NCBI GenBank assembly: GCA_036345935.2
Contig: JADWOT020000001.1
Span: forward strand, 10,037,801 to 10,101,800
Length of the DNA stretch: 64,000 nt
Source of the DNA: Taenia hydatigena
Taxonomy: Eukaryota > Platyhelminthes > Cestoda > Cyclophyllidea > Taeniidae
Reading direction: 5' to 3'
In this document: positions 36,683 to 49,199 of the stretch, one piece after another
How positions within the stretch are numbered: position 1 is the stretch's first letter
How the letters are laid out: each line of letters begins with the position of its first letter
Made by a program: the position numbers and the translations under genes
Notes under the pieces: model-generated
Databases searched by the model: none
Told to the model about the DNA's origin: nothing
The model's input: only the letters and a program-made list of their open reading frames with translations

Positions 36683-36812
36683 TATGTGAAGGAAGCAACT
36701 GAGCAGATGATAATATTTCACAATGAGACAACAAAGAGCAATCATAAACTCAAAACCGAGGATGATAACCAAAAACTAACAAAAAAAAGCATATCTAAGT
36801 TAAGCATCATGG

Positions 36813-39800
36813 AGCACTTCACTTCCTGTAACTCCAGCGCCAAACGTTTCGAACTACTATTCGTTTATCCACTCACTAAACATGTGCATGAGTTGTGTTA
36901 TAACATCTTCAAGGTCTCTGGAAAAGCTGAACTTCTACATTCATTCATTAAAGTCAACACGTGATCTGAACTGGAACAAAGGGAAGAAAGTACCATGAAC
37001 CGGCTTCGTGCAAATGAACCTTCACTGGTAACTGCTGGAACAAACACAAACTCACATTTTTGCATTCGCTGATGCGCTAGAGACCAAAATGAGGCGCAGG
37101 GAACTACATCCTGCAATTGTTGTACTAACTACCAACTTCCAACGGATTTGCCCACACGTGTAGCGCAAAAGGCTGAGGTTCCCTCGTCTCAACTTCATGT
37201 CTTTCAAAAACAATTAATATGCAACCTCAAACGTTACATTATAATCGCCTGGAATAGTTCGAAAGCCTTTTACATGTGCACTAATCAAACGCGTAACGAA
37301 TAGGAAAATCCGAAAAGAACCTACACCTACCAGCATTAGCGAAGTTGATCACACTGCAACAAAGCTCCTACGCTACAAAATGACATTGTCGATACAATTA
37401 TTAAGTTAAATTAGACTAAAGAATTCGAGTACTTTACCACAGGCACTGCAGAAACAACGAGCGCAGCATACCTAGAAATCCCTAGCCAAACTTTCATGCC
37501 AATCTATACTACGGCACACACATAAGTCAGACAAATAACAATACCTTTATGACTGATCCTCACATATCTGTTTTCTTTAACACAACGTGCGAACCAAGCA
37601 CAGCAAAGGCAATCGCACCAAACCCTGGCTTTCATATGCACCGCTGGACAAATGCAAAGTCGACTTGCTAACCGAAAGGCAAAATTTATAAATAAGTATT
37701 GCTACCAACCTCAAAACTTCAATCTGTCAACATGTTAAATAAAATTACGCAGATTTAAAACCGCCAGCAGTACTCAGACCTATTGTGGCATACCCCACTT
37801 TCTTATTAATAGCCTCCTACACGAAACTTACAAATCTGCATTAAATGTACACTTCTTTGCCTTGGTCATTTGTAAATACCGATGGTAGCGAATTCTGTAT
37901 TACAACAGGGTCTGCAGACAAGTAAAGCAAGTTAGTTGATTTCTGTCAGCATGTTTACTAATGTCTACAAAATTAACCGCCTTTATAATTTTGCAATGGT
38001 GCTTCAAAGTGCCATAAAGGATAACCTTAGAGGATTGCGAATAATTCTGTAAGGCAAGGTTGTCTCTTTCTGTGTATTATGACGATTTTGTTCGAATGCG
38101 TTGTTGAATTCGTTGTTATTACGGCTCGGTGTACCTGGCTTGCCGTGTGAAGGCGCTAGCGGCTTGGGAGAAGTCGGAGTCGGTGTTCGCGTCGAATGGT
38201 TCGTTGTTTCATAGGGATAAATATTGATTAGTGGGGCCTGGTTCGTAGAAAAGCTGAAAGTCGACTAAGTTTTCGTACTCATTATCAGTCCTATTTGGCA
38301 GTGCTTGTATTTACGTATACGTACTCATTTATCTAATCATATATACATCCATTTGTCAAGTTAACTACGAAGGTAAAGAAGTTGTTGCTGTGGTTTATTT
38401 GTTTTAACTACAACGCAGAATAACGTTAACTTATTATGCCGCCCAGTGGTTGAAGCGATTAATTCAGGTTGTTCTGGCAATGTTTCAAATGGCTTGTTAT
38501 TTTAATAATGGTAAATTTTGACAACTGAAGTCCCTTTTGTCGAATACAGGTGGAGCCGTACCTAGTATATGACTTTTGCTCTTGTTAAAGACGTTGCAGA
38601 CCCTTATTTTGACGGACGCTTACTTTGTTTTGGTAGAACGTTCGTCATGGGTGTGGATGTATTTTGACCAACACCAAATACGAATTCCGTCTCTACCACT
38701 ACGTTGAACTTTGCTCGTGAGGGAATGCAATCTCAATTTACGAATTGTTATAGTTCTGTTTTATGCATTGATATTTTTAATGTGCGCGTTTTTGAACAGG
38801 GTTTTGCTTTTGCTATTTGTACTGATGTCGGTAGATTGAGTTGCACTTTTTGGACACTTCGCATTACAATTACCCGTTAACTTCCATATCACTGGTTGAG
38901 ACCTTAGTACTTGGTTGTGTTGACCTTTTCCTAATGCAGCGTACATGCAGGACCTCAGTGGCCACTTAATTGTAGGTTTAGTTTCGACATGAGTAGGTGT
39001 CCGATTCTGACCTAGGTAAAAATGGACGGGGTCTAGGAGATCTGGAACTGTTTGTCTGGAAGGCCATAGTGGACTTTTATTGCATTGAGATTAGCTAACC
39101 TAAATTTTTACGTGTCGCTTAAATTGGATTCGTTTTAGTGGAACTTTGGCGGGGTAATTTGAAACGAGTTGTAGGCAATGGACTTGTTGAACTGAAACTT
39201 ACTCCATTGTCAGTCAAATTATGCGTAGCGTCTTGGTAAAAGTAAAGTGGATTTAAAGTGTGTATACGGTTGTGGCGCTTTCATTCCTCAGTCGTAGATT
39301 GCTTGAAATTGCAAAGGGAATGAAACAACTACTAACCTACCATTAGCTTCCAAAAGTTGGGTGAAGATCGACAGGCTTTGACGAAGTAGGATGTGCCGGC
39401 GACGGCAGTGCATATCCTGGGGGAGGTGAGTAGATATGAGAAGGAAGCAGGTGGAATGTACAACGCGAAGGAGGATTAAGAGCCAACAAGTGGGATGCTT
39501 TGTTACAAGATGAAATATTGAATAAATTGAATAGAAGCGTCTGCTTGTTACATGCAGCCTATCCCATGTTTGGTTTCACATTTGTGGAATTCTTTTGTTT
39601 TTTATTTGTATAGGAGGATAAGCGAGGAGCATAATGTCGAGGTATCGCGCGAAGTTGGGCTAATATGTGCTAGTGGTGTAGGTGGTAGCGGTGGGTGGGT
39701 GCGTTAGTAGATTTCAGACTGTTCGGTTGGAAGTGCGGTCCTGAGATGGTTACTTAAATGGGATTTGACTTTATCGCAGACTGATGGCAGCTCACTTGTG

Positions 39801-39899
39801 TGTTAAGCACTTCTCACTCAATAAAGTGACAAAACCACGTCATAAGCAGCTGAACGCATTTTCCTGTAATCCTTCAGCTCTCATGTGTGAATCCTCGTG
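36813..39899. other. 3 kb without recognisable genes
   Basis: AT-rich, no frame above about 72 codons, no tandem repeat and no similarity to the modules. A few CT-rich tracts precede AG dinucleotides, but no exon chain could be built. Confidence 0.5.
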
Positions 39900-40918
39900 C
39901 GGCTTGTACTGCTCCACAACCAGTCATTCTTTCTACACTCCTCTGTAGTCCGCGAATTCACGGACCACCCACCTTCATTCTGTGCAAAGGTAGTGATCTC
40001 GATCTCTTTACTCTCGTCTGCTACGGTGACGACGTGCCTGAAGGTGATGCGTGAATTTACACTTGTGTAATTATTTGTGATCTGCAATGTCTTCATGCCA
40101 TGAGCATTGTGCACAGGGACCTCAAACCCTCGAGCGTCCGCCTCTCAGACTCGGGTCATATTCCCATTGCTGACCATGACCGGTCATATGCCATGCCAGA
40201 GAATGAGAATCCGCCAGAAGCTCACGACTTTTGCACAGCTCCCCATTTCATGGCACGTGAATTAGCCAATAGGAGAGCAATTACAACAAAGGCACATGCT
40301 TGGAGTCTGGCTCTTCCGATTACCTACATTTTGACTAAACCAGTGCAACCGAATGCTAGTAGAGGGAGCGATGTAATGCGGTGGGCGAGATCAAATCGCT
40401 ATAGCATAAGGGAGGTAAAAAAGCTCTCAAAGTCACAGCAGGCTTTGTCCCAGTCCTACCCTATACGCAATCATAAGGAGCGTCCAGGCGTCACAAAAGT
40501 CAGGGATCTGCACTTTTATGGCACTGTCGATTGGGATGAGGTAGCTTCTGGCACATCGCAATCACCTTGCCTTTCCTCTTAGCTAACATCTCAGGCCACC
40601 TTAAGTGACTTCGTGGACGATCGACGTGATCCTTTGCTTCTCGAGGCTGCGTACTGCAAGAAAACACCCCCAGTGGATCGCGGTCTTCATTACGCAGTTG
40701 ACGGAGATGGTGTTCCTCACGTAAGGACAGTGCCACTTAATTTAGAAGAGCTAGCAAAAGTCAGTTTGATGCCTGACAAGATCGAGGAGCCTATGGCACA
40801 CTTCGATTCCACGAGCCCTCTTCTTTGAATCCATGACGATGGCATTCACGTGGTTGAGTTGTCCAGCCACCTTGATGAGAGTGGGTGGAGCTTTGCTCAC
40901 ATCACCTTCTTTGAATGA
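39900..40918 (+). pseudogene. Decayed intronless AGC-type protein kinase
   Basis: One frame runs through about 1 kb with only three internal stops (40052 TGA, 40580 TAG, 40826 TGA). In order it shows a hinge-like FILCKGSDLDLFTLV, CLHAMSIVHRDLKPSSV (catalytic loop HRDLKP intact), SDSGHIPIADHD where a DFG is expected, CTAPHFMARELANRR in place of the APE segment, AWSLALPITYILT, and a late ERPGVTKVRDLHFYGTVDWD, which matches the AGC-kinase C-lobe end. The DFG is lost (DHD) and the APE Glu region is altered, so any product would be inactive. No introns are seen, unlike other genes here, so a retrocopy is likely. The N-lobe was not found. Family placement (S6K/RSK-like AGC) is inferred from the C-lobe end. 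Confidence 0.6.
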
Positions 40919-41390
40919 TTGGGAAGCATTCTCCCACGGACGGTTCCCCATTTTGAAAACGGTGACCTTTCTCAGTGCTACTGTTTTCAGTATTTGTGGA
41001 TGGATCCACTAACTGCAGCCTATTTGAGTCGATTATTTTATGCAAACATAATTCTATTAATAATGTCTTTTTTATTCTCCAACATGTCTTCCATACGAAT
41101 TTTAGTCTACGGAGGAGTCTAATGAGCCATACCGTCGACGTTGAGCGTAATCGGATGGGTATGACTGTGCCTTAACATTATCTAGGTGTCAAAATGCAGG
41201 ATTTAAACGCAAGTACACAATGCGCGCGTGCTAAAATGCATTTTGTGAATGCCGCTGTAGCTCTTTGAGAGTCGTCCGGGGGTAAAAGTTGACACGATAC
41301 CTAATCAAAGTAAAAATGTTCGGCGTGTGGAGAGGATTGGAGCTACTAGAGTAGCTTAGAGACGAACCCACCCAACGAAGGTACAATGAC

Positions 41391-41575
41391 TGTAGTACTT
41401 TGTTTGTTAGAACTGCCGGTTTCTGTCAAGGTCACAGAGGTGGCCGTACTGCCCTAGCTGCGTGGGCTGGCCTCCGGGCCATGCCAGCAGCCTATTTTCC
41501 TCTGTTCGGTGAATATATGTATTCTACCCTGCCACTTTGCCTTCTTTTGCCTAAAGGGAGCCTCCAGACGCTACA
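41391..41575 (+). mobile_element. Solo LTR with 5-bp target-site duplication
   Basis: 185-bp element starting TGTAGTACTTTGTTTG and ending ...CCAGACGCTACA (TG...CA). Flanked on both sides by ATGAC (41386-41390 and 41576-41580). These are the termini expected of an LTR retrotransposon solo LTR. Short non-coding LTR elements (TRIMs) are known in taeniid tapeworms; assignment to that family is inference. Confidence 0.75.
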
Positions 41576-41617
41576 ATGACCATGTAAGCGATCGTGGATG
41601 GGATCGAGAGCTGAACA

Positions 41618-41717
41618 TGTAGTACTTTGTTTGTTGGAACTACCGGTTTCGGTCAAGGTCCCAGAGGTGACCGTAATGCCCTAGCTGCGTGTGCTGGTCT
41701 GCGGACCATTCCAGCAG
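41618..41717 (+). mobile_element. Truncated second LTR copy
   Basis: Repeats the first ~100 bp of 41391-41575 (TGTAGTACTTTGTTTGTTGG) in the same orientation, 42 bp after the first, then stops at GCAGTGG. It may be the 3' LTR of a very short element truncated by a later event, or an independent insertion. Confidence 0.5.
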
Positions 41718-42479
41718 TGGAGGACTTGCTATTAACTGGTCTGTATAATAAAAAATCATTTGGACCAAAATTACATTTGAATTCTCGTACAAATGCCTTA
41801 CGAAATTGCACTTGTCAAAAATTTTACTTCATTTTGCAAAATGATTGGTATCAAGCCTTTTTTTATGTTCGGATTCTTACAATCAACAACAATATTTATC
41901 ACAATCACTTTAGTTTTTTTCATACCCAGTACCCCTTTAAAGTGCTTAGCGGCATATATGAAATGGTGGGCTTCGATGTAGTCGTTGCGATGTGTAGTTC
42001 GCGATTTGCTCGAATGAGTTTAGGTATGTTAGTGTCGGTTTTGAAAGCTTTTGACTTATTCCATGCATGCGCACAAGTGAACCTATATTACTCACATGAA
42101 GTCGTGGCTATCGACCTTTGAGGCTTGCTGCATTCAAGGTTTGTGTAATGCTTGTAGTGAAATACTCGAATTCTAGTAAATTACCTGGTCAAATGCTAAT
42201 GTGAACTACGTCTATTTACCTTAAGCACATTTTTAATCGGACGGTGTCTACAGAATCAGCGGGTTTGTCATTTGAGGGTATTTTATGGTTTTGCAATAAT
42301 TATTAGGGTTTTCTATGTGGGGGTTTGATTTCTTCCTGGGTGAATCAAATGCCACCAGCAACAGCATGTCAATGCTGTAACAAGAGTGTCTATGCTGGTT
42401 GGAGATTTGGGATGGTTTCCGCATGTAGACACATTTTTTCGCTTAAAGAAAGGTTATCACATTCTGATATTATTGACAG
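41718..42479. other. No confident gene
   Basis: An open frame from 41627 to 42121 starts inside the LTR fragment and continues in AT-rich DNA with hydrophobic runs. I treat it as chance. Confidence 0.4.
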
Positions 42480-43350
42480 GAGAGGGCGAATTTTACTCGC
42501 TTTGAAGTGAATTTTATAGCATTGATCGACATGAGACGTCAAATTTTGCACATTTGAACGGAACTTTGTAGCTTTCTCTACCAGAAACGGCGAAATTTAC
42601 TCTAAACGGAATCTTTTTCTATTATCGACACGAAGCGGCGAATTTCGCTCCCTTTCAGTGGAATGTTGTAGTACTGGTCGCCGTGAGACGGCGGAATTCG
42701 CCCTCCATAAACGGAATCTTGTAGTACCGATCGACATGGGACGGCAAATTTTTTGCTCGCTTTAAATGGAATTTTGTAGTATTCATCAACATGAGAGGGC
42801 GGATTTTACACCCTGTGAATGAAATTTTGTAGTATTCATCGATAATGAGATGGCGGAATTTGCAGACTTGAATAGGGTTTCGTAGTATTGATTGGCATGA
42901 GGCGGCGAATATTGATCCCTTTGAATGGAATTTTGTAGTACTGATCAAGGTGAGACGAAAAATTTTGCGCTCTCTGAATGCAATTTTGTAGTTTTGGTCG
43001 ACATGAGACATCGAATTTTGCTCTCTCTGAATTGAATTTTGTAGTATTTATCGCCATGAGACGGCGAATTTATCTCCCTGAATGCAATTTTGTAGTATTC
43101 ATCGGCACGAGATGGAGAATTTTGCTCTCTTTAAATGCAATTTTGTAGTATTCATCGGCATGAGATGGTGAATTTTGCTCTCTTTGAATGGGATTTGCTA
43201 GTAGTGTTCTGCACAAAACCGTGAATTTTGCTTGCTCTGATTGGAATTTCGAATCTTTTATCTGCACCGGAGACGGTGAATTTTGCTCCCACTAAAGTTC
43301 ATTTTGTATTTTTAATCTACACAATACTGCGAATTTTGCGATCTTTGAAT
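42480..43350 (+). repeat. ~54-bp satellite array (S2)
   Basis: About 16 imperfect units: GAATGGAATTTTGTAGTATT, then a CATGAGACGGCGAATTTTGC-like part, then TCTTT. Minus-strand reading gives repetitive peptides (TTKFHSKRA-like) that look like protein but only reflect the repeat. It ends where duplicated block D begins. Confidence 0.9.
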
Positions 43351-43885
43351 GTCTAGCCGTTTTGCGAACCCACATTTAATCAATGCGAACGTTATCTGAT
43401 CCTCTTTCCACTTGCCACTACACCTGCATGAAGCATGTATGCTGTTGTTCAGATCAGTCCATTCAATCTTTTCGGAAGTGGTATTTGCGTACTGTGTGAG
43501 GCACCGGTTGGGACTTTGATAAAACGAAACAAAAGGTGCTTTACGGGACCCTCTGTAGACATGGACTGTACAAAGTGACGCAGCCCCTTCTCATCATGTA
43601 GGGCATATCGGGATGGCGTCGTAAGTTTCGAGCCACCTTAGTTCCTGGTCGGCCTTTGTGGGGAAGTGTGAACAGGAAGCCGGCTGTTTGCGCTGCTTTG
43701 CCACTTCTAGTCTTGATGACTCATTGGCTTTTCTTATTACTGTAGGGTGGATACGAGTACCATCTGCGACTGCTGTGGGAAGGAATCCACCATAAGGAGG
43801 CAAGCAACGGCATAACTTGGATCGAGGACATCGAGGTGCTCAGGCACTTGGAGTATCCACAACCGCCTCCATCTAAAGGAATGAA

Positions 43886-44242
43886 TTGGATTTGGACGAC
43901 TCACAGACGCAAGCACCATGTAGTAGTAATGAACAACCCTGCTTGCGATTTGCAGGCGCCATCGACGTTGTCCTATTTATTGTGCAATTTCAAATAATGT
44001 TTTTTGCCATATTCGGTATCTCTATTCCCCTTAATGTGTGCAGAATCAGGTCAAAGGTGGTAGCACAAGCGGAGGTGGTTTGGATGATTATGAGGAGTGC
44101 GACAGTCGGCCACTTCATTCATTCCTTACGTATAATTAAGTCTACATTTTTTTGCGTAATTACCAAAGTAAATGCTCAAAATATTAATGTTGTCAAAACT
44201 TTTGTTTGCCATGGCAGTGTGTTAAATGATTTGTTAATTTGA
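43886..44242 (+). other. Open frame with one hydrophobic segment
   Basis: 118 codons with VVLFIVQFQIMFFAIFGI as a possible membrane helix. Open in D and in E (52946-53239) but broken in F. On the opposite strand the same DNA has a frame (LDPSYAVACLLMVDS) open in D, E and F. Neither can be favoured; both may be decayed DNA. Confidence 0.2.
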
Positions 44243-44672
44243 TACCGACGGAGTCTGACTAATGGGGCCTAATTTGTACCAATATGCCCTCAACTCTTGA
44301 GTCATTGTGCAGTCTTATTCGTCCAGATGGGACGTTTTTACCACATAGAGTCGTTTCATTCGACCATGGGTCGGCCATAGAGAAATGAAATGTCAGCAGA
44401 AGGAATGAGGGACAGATGGAGGTTGTGTAATTCTGTGTCTGTTCTTAAAAGCTCTCCGGGAGGGTGGCGGATAGCAAACAAAGAGGACGTCTTTACGAAG
44501 AAGGGTGTCATCTGTCCCCTCGCGAAGGGGATGTGATTGTGGCAGAGGTGCTCTGATCACTGAGCACTGTCGTGCTTGCCACGCAAGAGGTTTCCAACTT
44601 CTGGCAGAACGGGACTATCAATAACACTCAAGGCAGTTCATTTATTTGCTCCCAAAGATCATCGTTTTGGGC

Positions 44673-45121
44673 TCAGTGCAAAATTTCGCTTTTACAAGTG
44701 CTCCGTCGCGCTAGATGCCAACGAAAGCGGAGGACGGTAATGAATTACACCAGTGACGCTATTTAACCACAATTTGCGGCGAATAGTTCTTGTGTGTGTT
44801 CGCGGATTAGAGCAGAACTCTGTTCCAATCCGCCAATGCAGAACGGTGAAGGTGGCCAAAGGAAAGTCCACAAGCGCAGCATCAATGTGTAGTACAATGA
44901 CAGTCGGAGTGAATTCAATCAACCACTGCCAGTCTTCTGGCTAAATGGTGAAATCTGCCTCTATTAAATGAAAGGATTGTCAAACGCGTGATGATTATTT
45001 GGCAAACCTCTTTTATCAATGGCCATACTGGATGGGTAGGAAGGTTAGACAGCTCCACGACAGTGTCAACCATTATTTGTTGGGATGGAACACCCACATA
45101 GTGATGCAGACGCTCTGCCAT
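44673..45121 (-). CDS. Unrecognised three-exon gene, block D copy (about 108 aa)
   Basis: ATG at 45121, directly preceded by an in-frame TGA. Exons 45121-45008, 44925-44751 and 44710-44673, phases 0 and 1, introns 82 and 40 nt. The product begins MAERLHHYVGVPSQQIMVDT and continues LIEFTPTVIVLHIDAALVD and TVLHWRIGTEFC. The first donor (GTTTGC) is weak. In block F the same gene is broken (shifted exon 1 end and TAA at the start of exon 2), and block E lacks it. No family recognised; it may be on the way to decay. Confidence 0.4.
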
Positions 45122-45585
45122 TCAATAGACTAGTCTCAACAGAATGGGGCAATGTTGCACTGCGAATGCATTAAATATCGCTGAAAGAGGACTCGGAGTA
45201 CCAACCTCTGCACGGTTCTGGTGCACGAGAGCTTCCTTCTGCCTTCTTACCGACAACACACAGCCAAAGGCATGAACTGGTCTAGAAAGTGAGATGGATA
45301 TGTCATCGATGGATAAAACCTTCCTTGGGGGTTGAAGTTGTATAATATTATGAAGGCGTTAGGTCTCCTCTGTGCCTAACGGTATCATAGACATTGGTGC
45401 AAACAGTTCTTTAAGAGAGCTACACGAGTAGGTGGACCAAGTGGGTGATGCCAAAGCTGCAACACTTAAGGCACTTTTAGAAGGCCTGAAATCACAGCGA
45501 TCGCATCGATCCAGCCTACACATGAAGGGGTCCCAGTGGAAAGAGTAGACAATAATACCGTAGGTCCTCTGCCATCTCTTCACCA

Positions 45586-46670
45586 ATGCAATCTCGACAT
45601 GACAGACTGCTTATGAAAATGGCTGAAACTAAACTCATGTATACACGAATCATTAAAATGGTCGTTTCAGGTTTTCCATCAAAAGGAACGAGATTAGTCT
45701 GTAGAGCGTGCGTCATTCGGCAGATAGCAATCAAGAACGTAATTTCTTTAACCGACTCTTTTACTTAACCATAGAAGACCTTACAGTTCAAAGACATGTG
45801 CACAAATCGTCAGAGCAAAGGGTGGGTAAAACTGTAACAACCGCACTCTTGTTTGACTGCCAAAATCTTGCGCCGAATGCTCGAAACGAAGTGATTGAGA
45901 TTTAGATTTGGGGCGCATCTTGTCCTTATTAAACCAGTCTGGTATTCTGAAGATCGAGGAGGAAGAGGAAAACGGCTTACCTGCTACACAATTTTCTATA
46001 AAGAAAATTTTACGAAATCACGTAATCCAATGAGGAGTAAAATAAAAACTAAAACGCTGCAAACAGATGACAGAGAGCGTTTTAATTTGCTCAGCTTCGT
46101 GGCTGATAATGGAGTAACTTTTTAGTTTGCTCTTCTTCGGTCCAAGCCTCGTTGCACATCTCATCCACCCTCATTCTGCGGTCGACGAGCCAGAGCAAAT
46201 GATGACGGCAGTAGCGGAGCAAATCCTGGTAGACGATAAATTAGAAGAAACGCGTCGATTAGCCATTGCTTTATTCCTGTTCATTCCTTATCCCCATTAC
46301 TGCACAATAACCACGATTTAGTCAGGCACTGAGTGATGGTCGTCGGTGACATTCCGCTTTTCCCCTGCAAGGCATGCTTAGATTGTCTTAATTGCTAAGG
46401 TGACACTAATACTTCTCAGTCCCACCTTGAAGACTATCCATTAATGGTTTGTATATTTCACCGAGGGCGGGTGGCAGTGTCCCCGTCACTGCGCTTCTGT
46501 TGCGTACGTGTGCAGCTGGTTGAACCGCCCACAACGTCGGATATTAGTGCAAATTACCGTCAGATTAGTTCAAACTGGTTTGGTGACGAAAAGGTTCGTT
46601 TCGGCTCACCTGTTTTCCAAAGCAATGTAAAGGCACACACTTTAAACTCCTCATCGGTTTAGTCAGCATC
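45586..46670 (+). pseudogene. Broken plus-strand exon-like frames, block D
   Basis: 45586-45768 matches the longer F frame 56767-57054 but is cut short by a two-base insertion (also present in E). 46127-46321 matches the F frame at 57264-57453 but ends earlier at TAG. 46420-46662 (HLEDYPLMVCIFHRGRVAV, QLVEPPTTSDI) matches F, which has a 30-nt insertion containing a stop. Probably fragments of one former gene; order known, splicing unclear. Confidence 0.35.
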
Positions 46671-47216
46671 CCAAAAGTATGTAAATCTGTTCATGATTTC
46701 AGTTACCCTACGCCTTCTATACTGCATTAATAACGCCTTCTTCACACCGATCCGCTGAATCGCATGTCACAGAATGCTGCTCTGTTTCAATTTAATCGTG
46801 GTCCAATCTCAGCATTCCGAATTTCGATAAGTTTATTATTTGTGATGTCATGTAAACAGGCCAAAATTATGCAAAATAATGAGACCGGTAAAATTATTTG
46901 CTGATGTGGCGCTACCAGGACCTCTGCACGTCCTTCCAGACACTTTGAAGCAGAACTTGAGAATCGTAGCTGGTCAATACGCTTAGCCATTTGGCTGGAT
47001 AAAAGAAGTGATCATACCTGGCTGGTGCTCCCTTGTCACCTAAACGAGGCTTCATTCAAGCATTTTTTTTTTAGATTTTACGCAATAATGTCTCAGGTAG
47101 GTCTCATTAAATCTGCGTCCGTTGCACGGCTCTACTATATCCTTTTAATAGTCATTTTCTCTGCGAATGGCACTGAAATTTTTCAGTAGAAGCACTATTT
47201 TTAGGAGGAATAGCTA

Positions 47217-47999
47217 ATGCGCAGACCAGCATGGCTTTTCCGATGTAATGAGACTAATAACAAATGTAACCTTAATCACATGAGATGGGTGGATGAGTAC
47301 CTCTGTCTGATGCTTTTCGCTCAAGGAAATCGAATCCACTGCAGTATCTTGGCTAATGCAACAGCGCATTACGACCAAGAAGAAAGATTCTTTTGTCGGC
47401 TGCCGTCGCAAGTGCTCCATGCTTATGTACGAGGTCCTATAATTTGTGTGATTACGACGCTGTGTCGTTGCACAAGACTGCCGCCATTCAAAATCACACG
47501 ATACAAATGTGATTTGTCATTGTTACATTCTGCTCCCCCCATTCGTCTCTGCTTGGATGTGTCGTCGGATGTTTTATACTTTTCGGAAGAGTGGGATCGG
47601 TTTCTGGGGACAGCAGATGTTACTCTGCTGGACACGTGTGAGAGGTGGGAAGGAGTTGAAACGGTGGGGCAAAGGATGCAACTGAGCCATTATGACTGTG
47701 TGATTTTATATCTTGATTACCTGGATTTCTAACGTCGGGAGTGTGAATACCTAAACGCGCTAGGTGATATTCTTACGTCTAAGCAAACATTTGCGTTAAC
47801 TAACACGATATGGCAACTGTTAGATCCCTATTTGAAGTTGAACTGCATGGAGAGGACTTTTGAGCTCTTAGGCGGTTTCCAGTTTCCCCCTTTCTTCAGG
47901 CTACCTCAAAACTGGCGCATTTGGTGTAACAGGCGGCAAAACAATTTGATGATCAATTTTGTGGGGATAGTACGCTGGACCTGTCTCAAAGTCGTGTAG
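47217..47999 (+). pseudogene. Intronless ~260-codon frame, block D copy (one stop)
   Basis: The frame begins MRRPAWLFRCNETNNK and runs to TAG at 47997 with a single internal stop, TAA at 47730. It contains MRWVDEYLCLML, ATAHYDQEERFF, YVRGPI, CLDVSSD, WDRFLGTADVTLLDTC, LYLDY, then LNALGDILTSKQTF, FELLGGFQFPPFF and NWRIWCNRRQNNLMINFV. Relative to block F it has an 11-codon in-frame insertion after MLF. No family recognised. The near-intact frame indicates a protein-coding ancestor; the absence of introns suggests a retrocopy or a single-exon gene. Confidence 0.55.
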
Positions 48000-48669
48000 A
48001 GTAGGAGAAGAATTCAACGCGTTTAAGCATACTTACGATGTGCCGGTCCATGGCGTCATGTTGTAGAGTGTTGAAAAGCTTAAAATAAATGTTATTTAAT
48101 TGTACTTGAATAGATCTGCACCTTTTTATTTGGGGTAACTTAATTCGGAACGAAGAGGAAAGTGTTTTGTGATTGACGCGTGGCGGTTTGTAGTATATTG
48201 GCTTGGCACCATTCCGTATATGGAGGTATTCTCGTAAACCAGATTGGTGACAACATTACTGGCCACATCGAAGTAGACGCTGGTGATCCACTGTAGTGCT
48301 GTAGTGCATCGTCCTTCAGCCGCCGCGTAAATTGAAGTGACTTCAGGATTTAAAATCGCACGATCCTTTGTGTGCGCACAAAGAACGTTGTGCTGGCTCT
48401 TCAGCGTTACATGCTCTTTTGAATTAGATAAAATACACGAGTGATGAGTGCATGTAATTTGTTGTCGATTCGTTTACTCCTGCTGTAGGTTCTGGTGTTG
48501 AACAACACCGCCTTCACATCGTGTTGATTAACCTTAAGCCCACCAAATGCTGCCCAAATGAGAGAATATTAGCTTAAGTCTGGTGAGCTTTACAACTTGT
48601 GATCCACACTCGTAATCATAATCAAACAGAACTCTCCACCGGTCACATTAGTGAAGTCAAGTGGAAGCA

Positions 48670-49199
48670 CCGATGCCCGTAACCGTGGACAACGTGCAAC
48701 TGATGCAAATTTTCCAGCTGAATTGCAGACCACTAAAGCGATGTTAAGTGAGTGCACTGACAGTTGAGATGCAAGGTGGGATAATGAAGTGTAGATGCAT
48801 ATGTAGCAAAGTGAACATAAGGGAACATGCCTAGAGCATCTGCAATTTCAATGATGTCCTTCCTAGCAAAGCAGCAGAGTGATTAAAAACTTTCAAGGCA
48901 CAGGGCACAGAGAAAGCACTTGCTGCTTTGAGCATCAATTTGTGGAATCGAAATACCACTTTAGTGTTAGTCAGCAAACAGACCAAAGCAAAGCGGAAAT
49001 GCTGGCATGGTTGACAACTTCTCCTACGCTGTTGATGTGCTGAAGCCTTCTCAATGGTATAGGGCTTTGCATAGCAAGATGAACAATATGCAGGGAAAAT
49101 GACGAAACAGCGATGCTTCAGGTGTAAGTCTTTACAATATAGAATTTCCATGGAACAAAATTCCAACGAGTGGAGGATGAGCATTTCGTACCTTACCAT
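48670..49199. other. Spacer with ambiguous frames
   Basis: A minus-strand frame (49325-48831) is open but runs into the satellite. Other frames in the same DNA look as plausible (LQHINSVGEVVNHASISAL), and no splice chain was found. Confidence 0.35.

Larger units (their letters stand above)
33647..36812 (-). repeat. Segmental duplication, module C (inverted, partial)
   Basis: Reverse complement of roughly 10065-13735 of module A (also of the B left half). It contains the 60-aa ORF, the GAACGCAACAC frame, the vWA-like fragment and the start of the 13508 frame, with several private deletions. It lacks the Kelch gene. With module B it forms an inverted pair around the histone-fold gene. Confidence 0.85.
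43360..48665 (+). repeat. Segmental duplication, block D
   Basis: Collinear with block F (54510-59690) and, for its first part, with block E (52440-53777). Begins directly after array S2. Similarity to F ends near the TTACAACTTGTGATC / GGTCACATTAGTGAAG stretch. Confidence 0.85.

Noticed and set aside
41627..42121. 164-codon plus-strand frame
   Set aside because: Starts within an LTR fragment and continues through AT-rich DNA; no splice or homology support.
42655..43267. Minus-strand frames with TTKFHSKRA-like repeats
   Set aside because: Direct translation of the ~54-bp satellite; the same pattern appears in several frames and arrays.
45359..45586. Minus-strand frame as a reverse-transcriptase fragment
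   Set aside because: Superficial resemblance only; no YxDD or RNase H motifs could be found in any frame.
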